A DNA stretch of 64,000 nucleotides from Clostridiales bacterium (GCA_017480325.1 JAFVAY010000012.1:62001-126000), one strand, 5' to 3'; shown: positions 24,342 through 33,619, counted from the first letter of the stretch. Notes: generated from the sequence alone by a model not told the origin. Made by a program: numbers and translations.

Positions 24342-25506
24342 GGTTAATTGCCTTAAGTGCCTGTTTCTGCTCGTACATGAATCTATCTGCGCGCTTAAAC
24401 ACATCATTATAGCCGGTATCAGTTGATGCGTCATAAACTGCAAGACCGCTCGCTACGATTACGGCCCCTTGTCGCAGATTCTCTTCTATCGCCTTCCTGA
24501 AGGATTCTAAAAGAGCTTCCCTGTTTACATAATCATCGCCCTTAAGGATCGCCACAAATTCATCACCGCCTACACGGAACACAGGACTATGAGCGAAAAT
24601 CTGACATATTATGTTGCATCCGCTCTTAATATATTCATCTCCGGCTTCGTGACCTAACGTATCATTGATGGTTTTGAGTCCGTTCAGATCAAATACTATG
24701 ACACCATATTCTGATAATTCGCCATTCTCGTGCTCAGTTTCCAGTTCTACCAGAGCCTCAAGATAAGCCATTCTGTTATTTACCCCGGTCAGACCATCCT
24801 TGTATGCCTTCTGCTTTGCAAGCCTGATCGACATGTTATAATCGATTTCTTTGTCTTTATAAATGAAAGTATGAATCAGGCAGGTACCAAACAGGCAACC
24901 CATTGAATAGAAAGGCATCAACGGGTAAAACATCTGAATGGTTATAAAGAACAACATAATTAATCCGGAGATACTTATCGTTCTATAATGCGACCGGTCC
25001 ATTCCTTCTGAACGCACCGCTATAACCATAGAATAAACTGCCGTCACAAGGAAAAGGATCATCTGCAAGGCCAATCCGATATACCTCGCAGGCAACGGAA
25101 CATACTCTTTGTCTTCTCTGAAAGTAAAAACGATCGGAACAAACAGATTAACTATAAGAACTACCATCTCAAACAAGAAGATAATCCACCCGCTTAATTC
25201 CAGGATCTTGCCGCTTTTCCCTTTATTTCCCGAGAAGGCAACGACGCCTCTTGTCCAGCAAAGAACGGATAACACCATCGAAGCGAAGAACATTAATGTA
25301 TTTACATACGTAGGTATCAGCCATCTTCTCTCATAGAAGAATCCCCACAATATATCAGCAACGAAGAAAAGAATCAGCGCTAACAGATACTGACGGTATT
25401 TAAAGTGCGCATCATTCTCAGGTGTTTTCTCAACCTTTCTAAGCGCCTCTATATTAATGATGACCATAACGATCAGTGACATAATGCCTACACTGGCATA
25501 ATACAT
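24334..25506 (-). CDS. Membrane-bound diguanylate cyclase (GGDEF)
   Basis: 390 residues. About seven membrane helices over the first ~220 residues, then a GGDEF domain with KDGLTGVNNRMAYLEAL and the intact active-site loop RVGGDEFV. Expected to make cyclic di-GMP at the inner membrane face. No RxxD inhibitory site is obvious before the loop. The helical sensor is unassigned. First gene of a pair with the Crp/Fnr regulator. Confidence 0.92.
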   Translation of the reverse strand: MYYASVGIMSLIVMVIINIEALRKVEKTPENDAHFKYRQYLLALILFFVADILWGFFYERRWLIPTYVNTLMFFASMVLSVLCWTRGVVAFSGNKGKSGKILELSGWIIFLFEMVVLIVNLFVPIVFTFREDKEYVPLPARYIGLALQMILFLVTAVYSMVIAVRSEGMDRSHYRTISISGLIMLFFITIQMFYPLMPFYSMGCLFGTCLIHTFIYKDKEIDYNMSIRLAKQKAYKDGLTGVNNRMAYLEALVELETEHENGELSEYGVIVFDLNGLKTINDTLGHEAGDEYIKSGCNIICQIFAHSPVFRVGGDEFVAILKGDDYVNREALLESFRKAIEENLRQGAVIVASGLAVYDASTDTGYNDVFKRADRFMYEQKQALKAINHG

Positions 25507-25667
25507 GGCTTAGAAATCAATTCCTTTCTTGATTGTCTTTCTTTATTTTAAAATACTACAGCGTTTTATGCACCTATAACTCTTAGGAACTTCTACTTAT
25601 GTTCGAGTCTGTTTTTGATTATACTATTCTATCGGACACGATGTTCGATTTTACTTGAGGGGGACAA

Positions 25668-26537
25668 ATGAGAAAGAAAGCGATATTCTTCGCCATACTT
25701 GCCGCAGCGCTTTACGCATTAAGCTCACCTCTTTCGAAAATGCTGATGAACACCATTCCGCCGTCCTTTATGGCAGGGCTTCTGTATCTTGGAGCAGGGA
25801 TCGGGATGCTGTGCGTGCTTCCTTTTCGAGGAGGAGAAGAAACGAGCGAACGCTTTACCAAGAAAGATATTCCGTACCTTATCGGCATGGTGATCTTAGA
25901 CATAATCGCGCCGGTATCACTGATGTTTGCTCTGACAGGCTCCCCCGCTGCCAACATCTCGCTTATCAATAACTTCGAGATCGTAACGACGTCTATTATT
26001 GCCCTGGTTTTGTTCAAGGAGAAGATATCGGCTAAGCTCTGGTCAGGGATAACGCTTATAACGATCGCAAGCATCCTTCTGTCCTTCGAAGGAAGCGAAT
26101 CACTCACATTCTCGCGCTACTCGTTATTCGCGCTTATCGCCTGTCTGGCGTGGGGATTCGAGAATAACTGCACACGAACGCTCTCATCCAAGGATCCTGC
26201 CAAAATCGTTGTCGTTAAAGGCATAGGTTCAGGAACCGGAGCGGTAATCGTCGCTTTGCTTACAGGCGAGAGTTTATCCTTATCACCTCATATCATCTAC
26301 GCACTTTTGCTGGGCTTTGCCGCATACGGGTTAAGCGTTTTTTTCTACATAAGAGCCCAAAGATATCTGGGCGCCGCGAAGACCAGCGCGTATTATGCAG
26401 TCTCGCCTTTTATCGGCGCGCTGTTGTCCCTGATAATTTATAAAGAACTCCCGACACTCCTATTGATAATCGCATTCCTGATAATGGCTGTCGGCGCAGT
26501 AGTTGTCACGAAGGAACAGAACGATAGCCTTACTTAA
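25668..26537 (+). CDS. DMT superfamily transporter (EamA family)
   Basis: 289 residues, ten hydrophobic helices in two EamA repeats. LAAALYALSSPLSKML begins the first, and LIACLAWGFENNCTR the second. Inner-membrane metabolite exporter class; substrate not predictable. GAGGGGG precedes the ATG. It converges on the hydrolase at 26540 with a 2-nt gap and stands alone on the plus strand. Confidence 0.9.
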   Translation: MRKKAIFFAILAAALYALSSPLSKMLMNTIPPSFMAGLLYLGAGIGMLCVLPFRGGEETSERFTKKDIPYLIGMVILDIIAPVSLMFALTGSPAANISLINNFEIVTTSIIALVLFKEKISAKLWSGITLITIASILLSFEGSESLTFSRYSLFALIACLAWGFENNCTRTLSSKDPAKIVVVKGIGSGTGAVIVALLTGESLSLSPHIIYALLLGFAAYGLSVFFYIRAQRYLGAAKTSAYYAVSPFIGALLSLIIYKELPTLLLIIAFLIMAVGAVVVTKEQNDSLT

Positions 26538-26539
26538 CC

Positions 26540-27439
26540 TTACTTCTGCTCACTCATAAAACGATCTATAACATCGATAAAATTATCCGTGTCAAACATC
26601 ATTGCAAGATGTCCCCCGCTTATTTCCCTGTTTACAACCGGATCCGGCATATCGTTAATAAGACCTTCCTTAACATCTGCCGTAAAGGTATCGTCATCCT
26701 CCGGCTCTATAACAAGAATGCGCCCCCTCAAGTATTCAAAATCCTCTTTACGATGCGTCCCAAGGTGGTTTCTAAGATCACAAAGAAGCCTTGTCATATG
26801 TATAAAATACTCTCTCGTAAGATCCGGCTTCAGATAATCGATAAAGTCCTTTACCACCCTCTGCCCTGCGGGGTTATCTTTCATCTTTACTTTGAAAGCA
26901 AGATTAAGAAGGACCGGAAGCAAAGACATCGGCAGCTTCTTGTATGTCTTGATATCCTTCTTCTCCTTTTCTTCGCTGAACATGTTTACAAGACATTTCA
27001 TTCCTTCATATCTTAAGTTACCCGTCATTGATGCAGTGGAAGTAAGTATGAGTCCTTTAACAACCTCCGGATGTTTCTTTGCAATTATCTGAGCCAGAGC
27101 CCCGCCGTACGACTGTCCCCACAGATATACGTTCGTGGCGCCAATATTCTTAATAAGCTCTGCAATTGCATCCGCCATGGCTTCATTATCTGTAAAGCCC
27201 AACGGATAGTTAAAGTTAATAAGCGAATACTTCTCCGTAAATGCTCTTGCCATTCCTGCAAATGCATCACCAAGTCCCGAACCGCCTGCCAACATCAGCA
27301 TCGTCGCATCAACCTTTGGATCAGGGTTTTTGTAATACCTGTAAGTAAAATCTTTCCCGAGGATTTTTATCGTCTTTCTCGGTGCGACCGAGTCAAAATA
27401 TTCAAATTCCTTCTTTACATCAATAGATTCAAAATTCAT
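26540..27439 (-). CDS. Alpha/beta hydrolase
   Basis: 299 residues. Oxyanion region MLAGGSGLGDAF, nucleophile GQSYGGAL and C-terminal GGHLAMMF with the His. Close in layout to the protein at 44373 (shared YLKGRVL/YLRGRIL, DDDTF/DDGTF and SGGHLA segments), so these are paralogs. Overlaps the upstream TetR stop by 4 bp (ATGA) and is its likely target. Substrate unknown. Confidence 0.85.
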   Translation of the reverse strand: MNFESIDVKKEFEYFDSVAPRKTIKILGKDFTYRYYKNPDPKVDATMLMLAGGSGLGDAFAGMARAFTEKYSLINFNYPLGFTDNEAMADAIAELIKNIGATNVYLWGQSYGGALAQIIAKKHPEVVKGLILTSTASMTGNLRYEGMKCLVNMFSEEKEKKDIKTYKKLPMSLLPVLLNLAFKVKMKDNPAGQRVVKDFIDYLKPDLTREYFIHMTRLLCDLRNHLGTHRKEDFEYLRGRILVIEPEDDDTFTADVKEGLINDMPDPVVNREISGGHLAMMFDTDNFIDVIDRFMSEQK

Positions 27440-28008
27440 ACATTATCTCCATTAACAATATATTCAGCAAGAGCCTTACAATACTGCTTCATAGAAGCTT
27501 TGTAGCCTCTTTCACCCTTTATGCTATTATCAGAGGAAGCCAGAGCCAGTATATGGAACATCGACACTATTACCTCTGGCTTCCCATTGTACTTTTCCAG
27601 CTTTCCGAAGAGCTCCTGTGCAAAGCTCTCACTATCGTTCCCAACATCACCGTCCGGAAGTTTTCTTACGATCTGCTTTATCTCTTCTGTTGTGAAATAC
27701 TCATACACAGTTTTCACATGCGTATATCTGTAATAAAGGCACTCTGTTATCTCGTCAATGGAAGCTCGGGGTGAAAGCTTCTTCAGAGGCTCCCTGTTCT
27801 TTTCCTTAATCCGTTGCATTATCTCGTAAAAGAACGCTTCCTTAGAGTCAAAGAAGTTATAGAAGGTTCCCTTTGCAACTCCTACCTCTAACGCGACTTC
27901 CTCGACAGATATGTACTTATACCTCTTGCTCTCGAGCAACTTCAAGCCCGTGTCTAACATCTTCTCACGTAGAACATCTCTGTCTTCCTGCGTAAAAATC
28001 TTAGGCAT
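27436..28008 (-). CDS. TetR/AcrR family regulator
   Basis: 190 residues from the ATG at 28008, which has AAGGAGAG at good spacing. HTH ISVEEVALEVGVAKGTFYNFF at about residues 26-47. Cotranscribed and coupled with the hydrolase at 26540. A perfect sigA promoter and an inverted repeat overlapping its -10 box (28021-28074) indicate autorepression. Confidence 0.9.
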   Translation of the reverse strand: MPKIFTQEDRDVLREKMLDTGLKLLESKRYKYISVEEVALEVGVAKGTFYNFFDSKEAFFYEIMQRIKEKNREPLKKLSPRASIDEITECLYYRYTHVKTVYEYFTTEEIKQIVRKLPDGDVGNDSESFAQELFGKLEKYNGKPEVIVSMFHILALASSDNSIKGERGYKASMKQYCKALAEYIVNGDNV

Positions 28009-28020
28009 TCTCACTCTCCT

Positions 28021-28049
28021 TAATGACTCGTTTTGTTTTGTAGTCATTA
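28021..28049. promoter_or_regulatory. Probable TetR operator
   Basis: TAATGACT, 13 nt, AGTCATTA. Perfect 8-bp arms; the promoter-proximal arm overlaps the -10 box of the TetR-hydrolase operon. Confidence 0.65.
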
Positions 28050-28074
28050 TAAGAATATATTTACCTCTTGTCAA
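28046..28074 (-). promoter_or_regulatory. Consensus sigA promoter of the TetR-hydrolase operon
   Basis: TTGACA (28074-28069), 17 bp, TATAAT (28051-28046): a full consensus match on the minus strand, 38 nt upstream of the TetR start. Confidence 0.85.
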
Positions 28075-28088
28075 TTATATTAAGTCAC

Positions 28089-29285
28089 TTACAACCCTAT
28101 ACTTCTGAACGCCTGATCCAGATCCGAGATAATATCCTCCGGCTCCTCCAGCCCTACAGAGAAACGTATAAACCCTTTTCGGAATTTCTCGGGATATAGA
28201 TTGATTCGCTCGTCATAGCTCGGCTGCGGAAAGATCAGGCTCTCGTCGTGCCCCAGAGACACTGCGAAAGTAACCACCTTCAAAGCAGCGCAGAACCGCT
28301 CTACAGCTTTGTCGTCTGCATTGATTCCGAAGGAGATCACTCCGCCGTAACCGTTCTTCATCTGACGCTTTGCAAGTTCATGTCCCGGATTACTCGGAAG
28401 TCCCGGATACGATACGAAAGTCACATTCTCACGCTGCTCCAGCCACTCGGCAATCTTCTGTGAAGAATCGTTGATCCTTTGCATACGAAGAGGAAACGTA
28501 ACGGATCCTCTGAAAATCTGCCATGCATTGAAGGGACTTATAACTGCACCGACATTTACCTGAGCTTCGTATCTTATCCTGTCCATCGTCTCGAGGTCAT
28601 TCGATATGATTGCTCCTCCCTGGGCATCACCGTGTCCGTTGATGAATTTCGTCAACGCTTCAACAACAAAATCTGCACCGTATTCCAAAGGTTTCTGATT
28701 CAATGGCGATGCGAAAGTATTATCAACAGACACGAGAGCGCCGTTCTCATGAGCAATCTTTACTATTGCTTCTATGTCAGTAACTCCGTTAGTCGGATTG
28801 TCGGGTGTCTCGATGTGAACGAGTCTTGTTCCGGGGGTTATCGCAGCTTTAACTTCTTCCAAATCAGTCATATCGACCATAACCGTCTCAACTCCGAACT
28901 TATTATTGAACAGTTCATGGAACATACGGTAAACCGCCATGTAACTGACCTTCGGATATACGACGCGGTCTCCGGTTTTTAGAAGCGTCCAGAAAAGCGC
29001 ATGCAATGCTCCGACTCCGCTTGCCAGAACTATCGCATCGTCGGCTTCATGTAAAGCTGCAATCTTCTCTTCCAGCCAATGCTGATTGGCATTACCGTTA
29101 CGGGAATACATCAGAAGATCTGTCGATGAATAATTCACCTTAGACAGATCGTCCGGAAGCTTATAGCTGTTTGCCATATGAAGAGGGCGTCTTACTGCAC
29201 CCGTCTCGGCATCGTAATCCGTACCGGTGTGAATCGCCTGTGTTGCAATTCCATATTCGCTGTATTTATTCTCTTTCTTTGCCAT
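28089..29285 (-). CDS. PLP-dependent trans-sulfuration enzyme (Cys/Met metabolism family)
   Basis: 398 residues from the ATG at 29285 (AGGAG upstream); the ORF extends further 5' without support. Family signatures: YSRNGNANQHWLEEKIAALH, a DNTFASPLNQKPLEYGAD strand and the PLP lysine in EALTKFINGHGD. Cystathionine gamma-synthase/beta-lyase or methionine gamma-lyase; the exact reaction is not decided by these motifs. Homotetramer in the cytosol, in sulfur amino acid metabolism like metE at 39 kb, but not adjacent to it. Confidence 0.9.
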   Translation of the reverse strand: MAKKENKYSEYGIATQAIHTGTDYDAETGAVRRPLHMANSYKLPDDLSKVNYSSTDLLMYSRNGNANQHWLEEKIAALHEADDAIVLASGVGALHALFWTLLKTGDRVVYPKVSYMAVYRMFHELFNNKFGVETVMVDMTDLEEVKAAITPGTRLVHIETPDNPTNGVTDIEAIVKIAHENGALVSVDNTFASPLNQKPLEYGADFVVEALTKFINGHGDAQGGAIISNDLETMDRIRYEAQVNVGAVISPFNAWQIFRGSVTFPLRMQRINDSSQKIAEWLEQRENVTFVSYPGLPSNPGHELAKRQMKNGYGGVISFGINADDKAVERFCAALKVVTFAVSLGHDESLIFPQPSYDERINLYPEKFRKGFIRFSVGLEEPEDIISDLDQAFRSIGL

Positions 29286-29370
29286 ATAAAATAATCTCCT
29301 GTAGAAGTTCTGGCTGTTACGCCTATCATCTTGGTAGGTTATTATTTTATCATAGTATTTTCGAGAGAGT

Positions 29371-30051
29371 TCAGGAGTGTATTTCTCCTCCCCTACTTGT
29401 AGCAAACAAAGCCATAAACACTGTAAACAAACCGATGCTTTGTTGTCCCATGCTGAATATTCCGTTTACAAACGGGGTCTGCGGAAGGATCTTTGACAAT
29501 ACAACACAGAAAAGCATGCAAACTAATGGATTTACAAGGCACATCCAGCGCTTCGAAAAGATATTTCCCTTAAGACAGGAAAAGAAAAACACCACTGTCA
29601 TGCACGCATATCCTATTGCCGCAGGTATACTTACGAGAATAAAGGTATTGAAGATATCCATGGAAAAATCCTGTGCCTGATCAAATCCGCAGGACATAAG
29701 TTTATTGTAAGTATATGCTGTGATAGAAAATACATTATGGTAAAGCGTACCCACTGATACAAATACAAACGCCGATATCAAAAACAATTTGGATAGTCCG
29801 TCGTTATTTCTCTTCATTCGAAGATAAATCCCGTAGAATCCAGAGAACATGAGAAGCAACGCCACAACACCCAAGAATCCGGCAATTGCAAATCTTACAG
29901 GATCAACATCCGCCCATCTATAAGAGAAACTGATCCCGACGATTCTATTTCCGAAGCCGGGCATCGGAGTAAAATACCCCAGAAGAATATCTCCTATAAA
30001 GCAAATGACCGCTCCGATCATCGCGATAATATATAATCTCTTTTCCTTCAT
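29371..30051 (-). CDS. Multi-pass membrane protein, DUF6796-like paralog 3
   Basis: 226 residues, about seven helices. GDILLGYF ends the first helix (compare GDYCIG at 2744 and GDLSLS at 56425), and a middle helix begins with YHNVFSITAY. Same family as the other three copies. Unlike them it lacks a GTTAG-N6-CTAAC site; instead inverted-word array A begins 64 bp upstream. No hydrolase partner is adjacent. Confidence 0.72.
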   Translation of the reverse strand: MKEKRLYIIAMIGAVICFIGDILLGYFTPMPGFGNRIVGISFSYRWADVDPVRFAIAGFLGVVALLLMFSGFYGIYLRMKRNNDGLSKLFLISAFVFVSVGTLYHNVFSITAYTYNKLMSCGFDQAQDFSMDIFNTFILVSIPAAIGYACMTVVFFFSCLKGNIFSKRWMCLVNPLVCMLFCVVLSKILPQTPFVNGIFSMGQQSIGLFTVFMALFATSRGGEIHS

Positions 30052-30114
30052 TTATTGTTCATTCGTAGCTTTTGACTTCACGGAATCCGTGGTAATAATG
30101 CAATTGGATTATCT

Positions 30115-30309
30115 CTATACCAAGTCATAAAGCTATGCCAGTTTGGTATAGAAACAAATCACTTTGACTATACCATACTGATATTAGAAAGTTTATTGGT
30201 ATAGAATTTTCTGAAAACTCTATACCAAAAATCGGCTGTACATCATGATGGTATAGAAATGTTGTTATTTTTCTATACCAACCATTAAACGATAACAAAA
30301 ATGGTATAG
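30115..30309. repeat. Inverted-word array A (word CTATACCA, four units)
   Basis: Eight 8-bp words alternate in orientation. CTATACCA occurs at 30115, 30168, 30220 and 30273; TGGTATAG at 30144, 30197, 30249 and 30302. All eight are exact. Gaps are 21, 16, 21, 15, 21, 16 and 21 nt; the 21-nt and 15-16-nt gap sequences are not conserved. Period 52-53 bp. Words are usually flanked by TTT and AAA. Lies between a membrane gene and a decayed gene. Not CRISPR-like in repeat length or orientation. Confidence 0.88.
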
Positions 30310-30352
30310 GGAACTATATTCGCTTCTTCATTTACTCGAGCTACACTTTCAA

Positions 30353-30590
30353 TCAGTTATCAGGAATATACTTCAAAAGTGCGTTCCAAGAAGGCATAGC
30401 CTTACTGGGGTGAGATCCTCTATATTCATTGAACTTCTCGAGGATATAGATATTCTCTTTGACTCCATTCTTCGCATGATCCGAGACACAAAGGTTGCCA
30501 AGATAAACACATCATTAAATCTTCAAATGTCTTCACATCCTTAAAAGAGGACCAGACATTCTCGGTCTCCGAGAGCATAAGATCAATGCT
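30353..30590 (-). pseudogene. Decayed gene fragment after the GNAT gene
   Basis: Reads in phase directly after the GNAT stop: SIDLMLSETENVWSSFKDVK, then TFEDLMM. A frameshift follows, then GNLCVSDHAKNGVKENIYIL and a C-terminal KAMPSWNALLKYIPDN before TGA at 30355-30353. The two frames together make a sensible C-terminal domain, but neither has a start codon. Family not recognised. Confidence 0.6.
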
Positions 30591-31205
30591 TTATTCTCTT
30601 ATCAGATCATACATATGGAAGTGTTCGCCGCAACTTCTCACACGGTCAAGCTTCATGCCGAGATGCTGATATCTGAGGCTCTTATCTTTGTCGTCAGTAT
30701 CAAGAATTACCGGAAGACTTGACTTATCAGCCAGATCATATACATATTCCATTATTTGCCTCATGTACCCCTGCTTCTGGTATTCCGGGCGTACTACGAG
30801 AACTTCAATCCTTATGAATTTACGCTTTGCCTTCATCATCCTCGTCTCGATGGTATTGCCGTCAGCAAAGCATGCCGAGATAAATGCCTTCATATTTTTA
30901 AATCCTCCAAGGGCTTTCTTCTCGGCTGATATCATTCTCAATCCGTCGATTACACCTATCTTGCCGACACCTTCTCCCGAGAGTATCAGATATCCCTCCT
31001 GTTTCGGTGACGTGGCATATAGAAGACCGCTCCTGTAAGAAGCCAGAACAATGGCATTGATATAAGTATGCATATCCTCACGGCTTCTTATGTATTTGAT
31101 AAGCCCGAGATCATCTTCATTGTATTTATAGTCATAGAATGCATCCGCGATTCTGCCGGATATCACCGATATCTCTTCCTGTGAAAGCCCCTGAAGCTTA
31201 ATCAT
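30591..31205 (-). CDS. GNAT family N-acetyltransferase
   Basis: 204 residues. Acetyl-CoA binding motif A is VVRPEYQKQGYMRQIM near residue 140, followed by LPVILDTDDKDKSLRYQHLGMKL, the usual beta-5/alpha-4 end of GNAT proteins such as small-molecule acetyltransferases. Substrate unknown. The promoter has palindrome site 6 nine bp before TATAAT, placing this gene in the shared regulon. Confidence 0.87.
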   Translation of the reverse strand: MIKLQGLSQEEISVISGRIADAFYDYKYNEDDLGLIKYIRSREDMHTYINAIVLASYRSGLLYATSPKQEGYLILSGEGVGKIGVIDGLRMISAEKKALGGFKNMKAFISACFADGNTIETRMMKAKRKFIRIEVLVVRPEYQKQGYMRQIMEYVYDLADKSSLPVILDTDDKDKSLRYQHLGMKLDRVRSCGEHFHMYDLIRE

Positions 31206-31261
31206 ATGTTCTTCTCCTCTGCGATCGAATACGATTAATCGAGAGGATTATACCCTAACAA

Positions 31262-31277
31262 GTTAGTCAACGCTAAC
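31262..31277. promoter_or_regulatory. GTTAG-N6-CTAAC operator, site 6
   Basis: GTTAGTCAACGCTAAC. On the minus strand it ends 9 bp before TATAAT (31252-31247) of the GNAT gene. Confidence 0.75.
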
Positions 31278-31291
31278 TATAATTTTAAGAA

Positions 31292-32266
31292 TTACAGATG
31301 AGTAAGCGACTCGATAAACTCTCTCATATCCGCGCTAATTCTCTCACTTTCAAAGTCATGAACATAATGTCCGCAGTTAAGCTCTACTATCTCGACATTA
31401 TCCCTGCTCTCGGCAAAGTCATATGTGCATCCGCGCCAGGTCTCGGTATCAAGACCAGTACCACCGGTGCCGTCAGATATGAAGAGGATTATCGGGATGT
31501 CAGGAATCGTATTGCTTCTTATCTCATCGCATACCTCATCCGTCCATTCACCCTCATTAATTACATTCTCGTTCAGTATTCTGGCATATACAATCTGACG
31601 ATATATTCTGATCTCGTCCTCCGTCAGATGTTCAGCACAAGGAATAATAAAATCATCTCCCAATAGTCTTAATAATCCGCTGCCACGTAGCATATCGACA
31701 AGCATATTTAAACCGGTACCCGAACCGCTTGAACCATCAATAATGTCATAGTGTTCAGGAACCGCCATATCAAGGCCTGCGATTGCTTCGACTTCATCAG
31801 GGAACTTTTGTGCCCATAAAAGCGCCTCTACACCCGACATAGAATGCGGACAAAGAATAAACGGACCTTCTATCCCGAGAATGGAAAGAGCCTCCCTATC
31901 CTGTCTTAAGATCGTATCAAAGTCACGATCACCATCCACCACATCAGAAAAACCGTAACCAAATTTCTCGATAACAACTATCCTGTAATCATCAGACAAT
32001 AAACTGTACAATGCCTTAAAATCAAGTATCGGGCATGCCGTTCCTGACCCGGAAAGAAACACAAGTGTATGCTCTCCTTCCCCCTCCACATAGACAGTCA
32101 TATTATGTCCGTCTACTTCAACATGCTGTCCGAGAGGATTATCGAAGACAGCTGCCTCCTTCTTAAGCATTACCTTATTATAGATTGTGAGCCCTATAAC
32201 AAATACAATTAATGCTGCAAAAATAACAAGTAATACTTTTACGATGTTTTTAAGTGCTTTCTTCAT
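31292..32266 (-). CDS. Membrane-anchored alpha/beta hydrolase
   Basis: 324 residues. An N-terminal hydrophobic helix (VLLVIFAALIVFVIGLTIY) anchors or exports the protein. Catalytic features: HTLVFLSGSGTACP, nucleophile region PHSMSGVEAL (Ser in H-S-M-S-G) and C-terminal NCGHYVHDFE. The smaller ORF upstream (32250-32633) is a copy of its C-terminal third, indicating tandem duplication. With the TetR at 32630 it forms a leftward operon. Confidence 0.82.
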   Translation of the reverse strand: MKKALKNIVKVLLVIFAALIVFVIGLTIYNKVMLKKEAAVFDNPLGQHVEVDGHNMTVYVEGEGEHTLVFLSGSGTACPILDFKALYSLLSDDYRIVVIEKFGYGFSDVVDGDRDFDTILRQDREALSILGIEGPFILCPHSMSGVEALLWAQKFPDEVEAIAGLDMAVPEHYDIIDGSSGSGTGLNMLVDMLRGSGLLRLLGDDFIIPCAEHLTEDEIRIYRQIVYARILNENVINEGEWTDEVCDEIRSNTIPDIPIILFISDGTGGTGLDTETWRGCTYDFAESRDNVEIVELNCGHYVHDFESERISADMREFIESLTHL

Positions 32267-32633
32267 TCTCTAAGCTCTCCAACTGTTTTCCCAGATTCTC
32301 AATAAACTCAGTCATATCTTCGCTTATTCGTTCGTACTCAAAGCTATGAACATTATGCCCGCAGTCAAGCTGTATAAGTGTTCCGTCAGAGGAAGCATCA
32401 GCCATAGTCTGCATGCTGTTAACCCACAGCTCATCGCCGCTGTTATCGACAGAAAGATACAGTATCATAGGCACATCAGGCAGAGGGGCAGAATTAAGTT
32501 CGTCATTTACTGCGAAAAGCACTTTTGCTTCCTGCTCTCTTGCCACAGTATCGTTGCAGATAATATGCATTGTTATCTCGGTAAGTATCTGTCTTTCTTC
32601 CGTTGACAGAGTACCTGAATAATCCAGACTCAC
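32250..32633 (-). pseudogene. N-terminally truncated alpha/beta hydrolase (tandem duplicate fragment)
   Basis: 127 residues aligning with the end of the 31292 protein: DVPMILYLSVDNSGDELW against DIPIILFISDGTGGTG, and LDCGHNVHSFEYERISEDM against LNCGHYVHDFESERISADM. The nucleophile Ser half is absent, so it cannot be an active hydrolase. Its GTG start overlaps the TetR stop, and it runs 17 bp into the next gene, so it may still be translated. Confidence 0.7.
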
Positions 32634-33298
32634 TTGCCGGTTCCTCCCAACATAATGATCAACGACTCGGCAAGGCAGGAGAACATGTCCTCCGGGTTGT
32701 ATCTGTTTTTATAATTCTCGGATCCGAAGCTCTCTGACAGAAGATAATCAGTCTGGATTCCTCGGGCGGAAGCACTCATGAATTGCATTATGTTATCAAG
32801 TGATAAAGTCGGCTGAAGTGATTCTTTCTCGATGATTTCCTTAAGATACTCATTCATTAAGGCTTCGAGCGATATAATCGGATTTATTGCTTTCTTGTTG
32901 AGCCTCTCGCTGATCTTAAGTACTCTCTCGGGATCACTGACAGCGAAAGTATCCGCGTAAGCTGCTATCTTGAGGGTATCGGTGCCAGCACTGACTATCA
33001 TATCCGATAACATCTTGCATGTTTGCCGTATTACAGCCTTCCATTCCTCTTCTTCATGAGTTAATCGGAGAAAACGTTCATTCAGATTATTACTTTGGTT
33101 AATTCTTAATAATATATCCAGCAGCACTTCATCCAGATTCTGATAGTATCTGTATATCACGCCATGCGAGAACCCGGTCTTCTCGATAATGTCTTTCATC
33201 TCAACAGATGTAAGAGGCTTAGACCTGCAGACCTCGTAAGCCGCATCAATTATCGCTTTTTTCTTATTCTCGATGTAATCTTCCGTAACTTTCGGCAT
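32630..33298 (-). CDS. TetR/AcrR family regulator
   Basis: 222 residues. HTH VEMKDIIEKTGFSHGVIYRYY at about residues 32-52. Leads the operon with the truncated and full hydrolases. A 35-bp inverted repeat upstream (33305-33339) is its probable operator. Divergent from a second TetR gene at 33693, with array C between them. Confidence 0.9.
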   Translation of the reverse strand: MPKVTEDYIENKKKAIIDAAYEVCRSKPLTSVEMKDIIEKTGFSHGVIYRYYQNLDEVLLDILLRINQSNNLNERFLRLTHEEEEWKAVIRQTCKMLSDMIVSAGTDTLKIAAYADTFAVSDPERVLKISERLNKKAINPIISLEALMNEYLKEIIEKESLQPTLSLDNIMQFMSASARGIQTDYLLSESFGSENYKNRYNPEDMFSCLAESLIIMLGGTGK

Positions 33299-33304
33299 AA
33301 ATCA

Positions 33305-33339
33305 CCTCTAACAAAATGACTCCGTGTCATTTTATTAGA
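33305..33339. promoter_or_regulatory. Long TetR operator candidate
   Basis: Arms CTCTAACAAAATGAC and GTCATTTTATTAGAG (15 bp, one mismatch) around TCCGT. It begins 7 bp upstream of the TetR start at 33298. Confidence 0.75.
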
Positions 33340-33384
33340 GTAAATATATCTTGTCAATAAAACCATTAGCAAGTCTGGGAACCA

Positions 33385-33576
33385 TATTACTCATTTCCTC
33401 GAAAACATTTTTTAATAATAAATTTTGATCAATATTATTATTTTATTTGTTGAGAATAAAAATTAGTAATACTTTTGCTCGATTTTTATTATTCAAAACA
33501 GTTTTCATGGAATTGAATAATATTTTCGACCTAAAAAGTATTATTTAAATAATCATAAACAGATTTTCGTAATATA
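33385..33576. repeat. Inverted-word array C (word TATTATTC, four units)
   Basis: Same plan as arrays A and B with another word. TATTACTC 33385, TAATAATA 33413, TATTATTT 33436, TAGTAATA 33464, TATTATTC 33487, GAATAATA 33515, TATTATTT 33539 and a weak GTAATATA 33569. Gaps are 20, 15, 20, 15, 20, 16 and 22 nt. The word is A+T-only apart from the end base and the region is AT-rich, so chance matches are a concern; the spacing agreement with A and B is what supports it. Confidence 0.5.
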
Positions 33577-33619
33577 CTTTATTTGCTTCACAGTGATTTA
33601 CGTATGCTAATTATGGTTA

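Noticed and set aside
29286-29345. SAM riboswitch or T-box before the trans-sulfuration gene
   Set aside because: Only ~60 nt of leader with a weak hairpin; none of the conserved SAM-box or T-box sequences is visible.
29286-29405. N-terminal extension of the trans-sulfuration enzyme
   Set aside because: The extra 40 residues overlap the neighbouring membrane gene, lack family similarity, and AGGAG precedes the internal ATG at 29285.
30115-30309. CRISPR array
   Set aside because: Spacing is regular, but the only conserved parts are 8-bp words in alternating orientation, not 23-37-bp direct repeats, and no cas genes are in the window.
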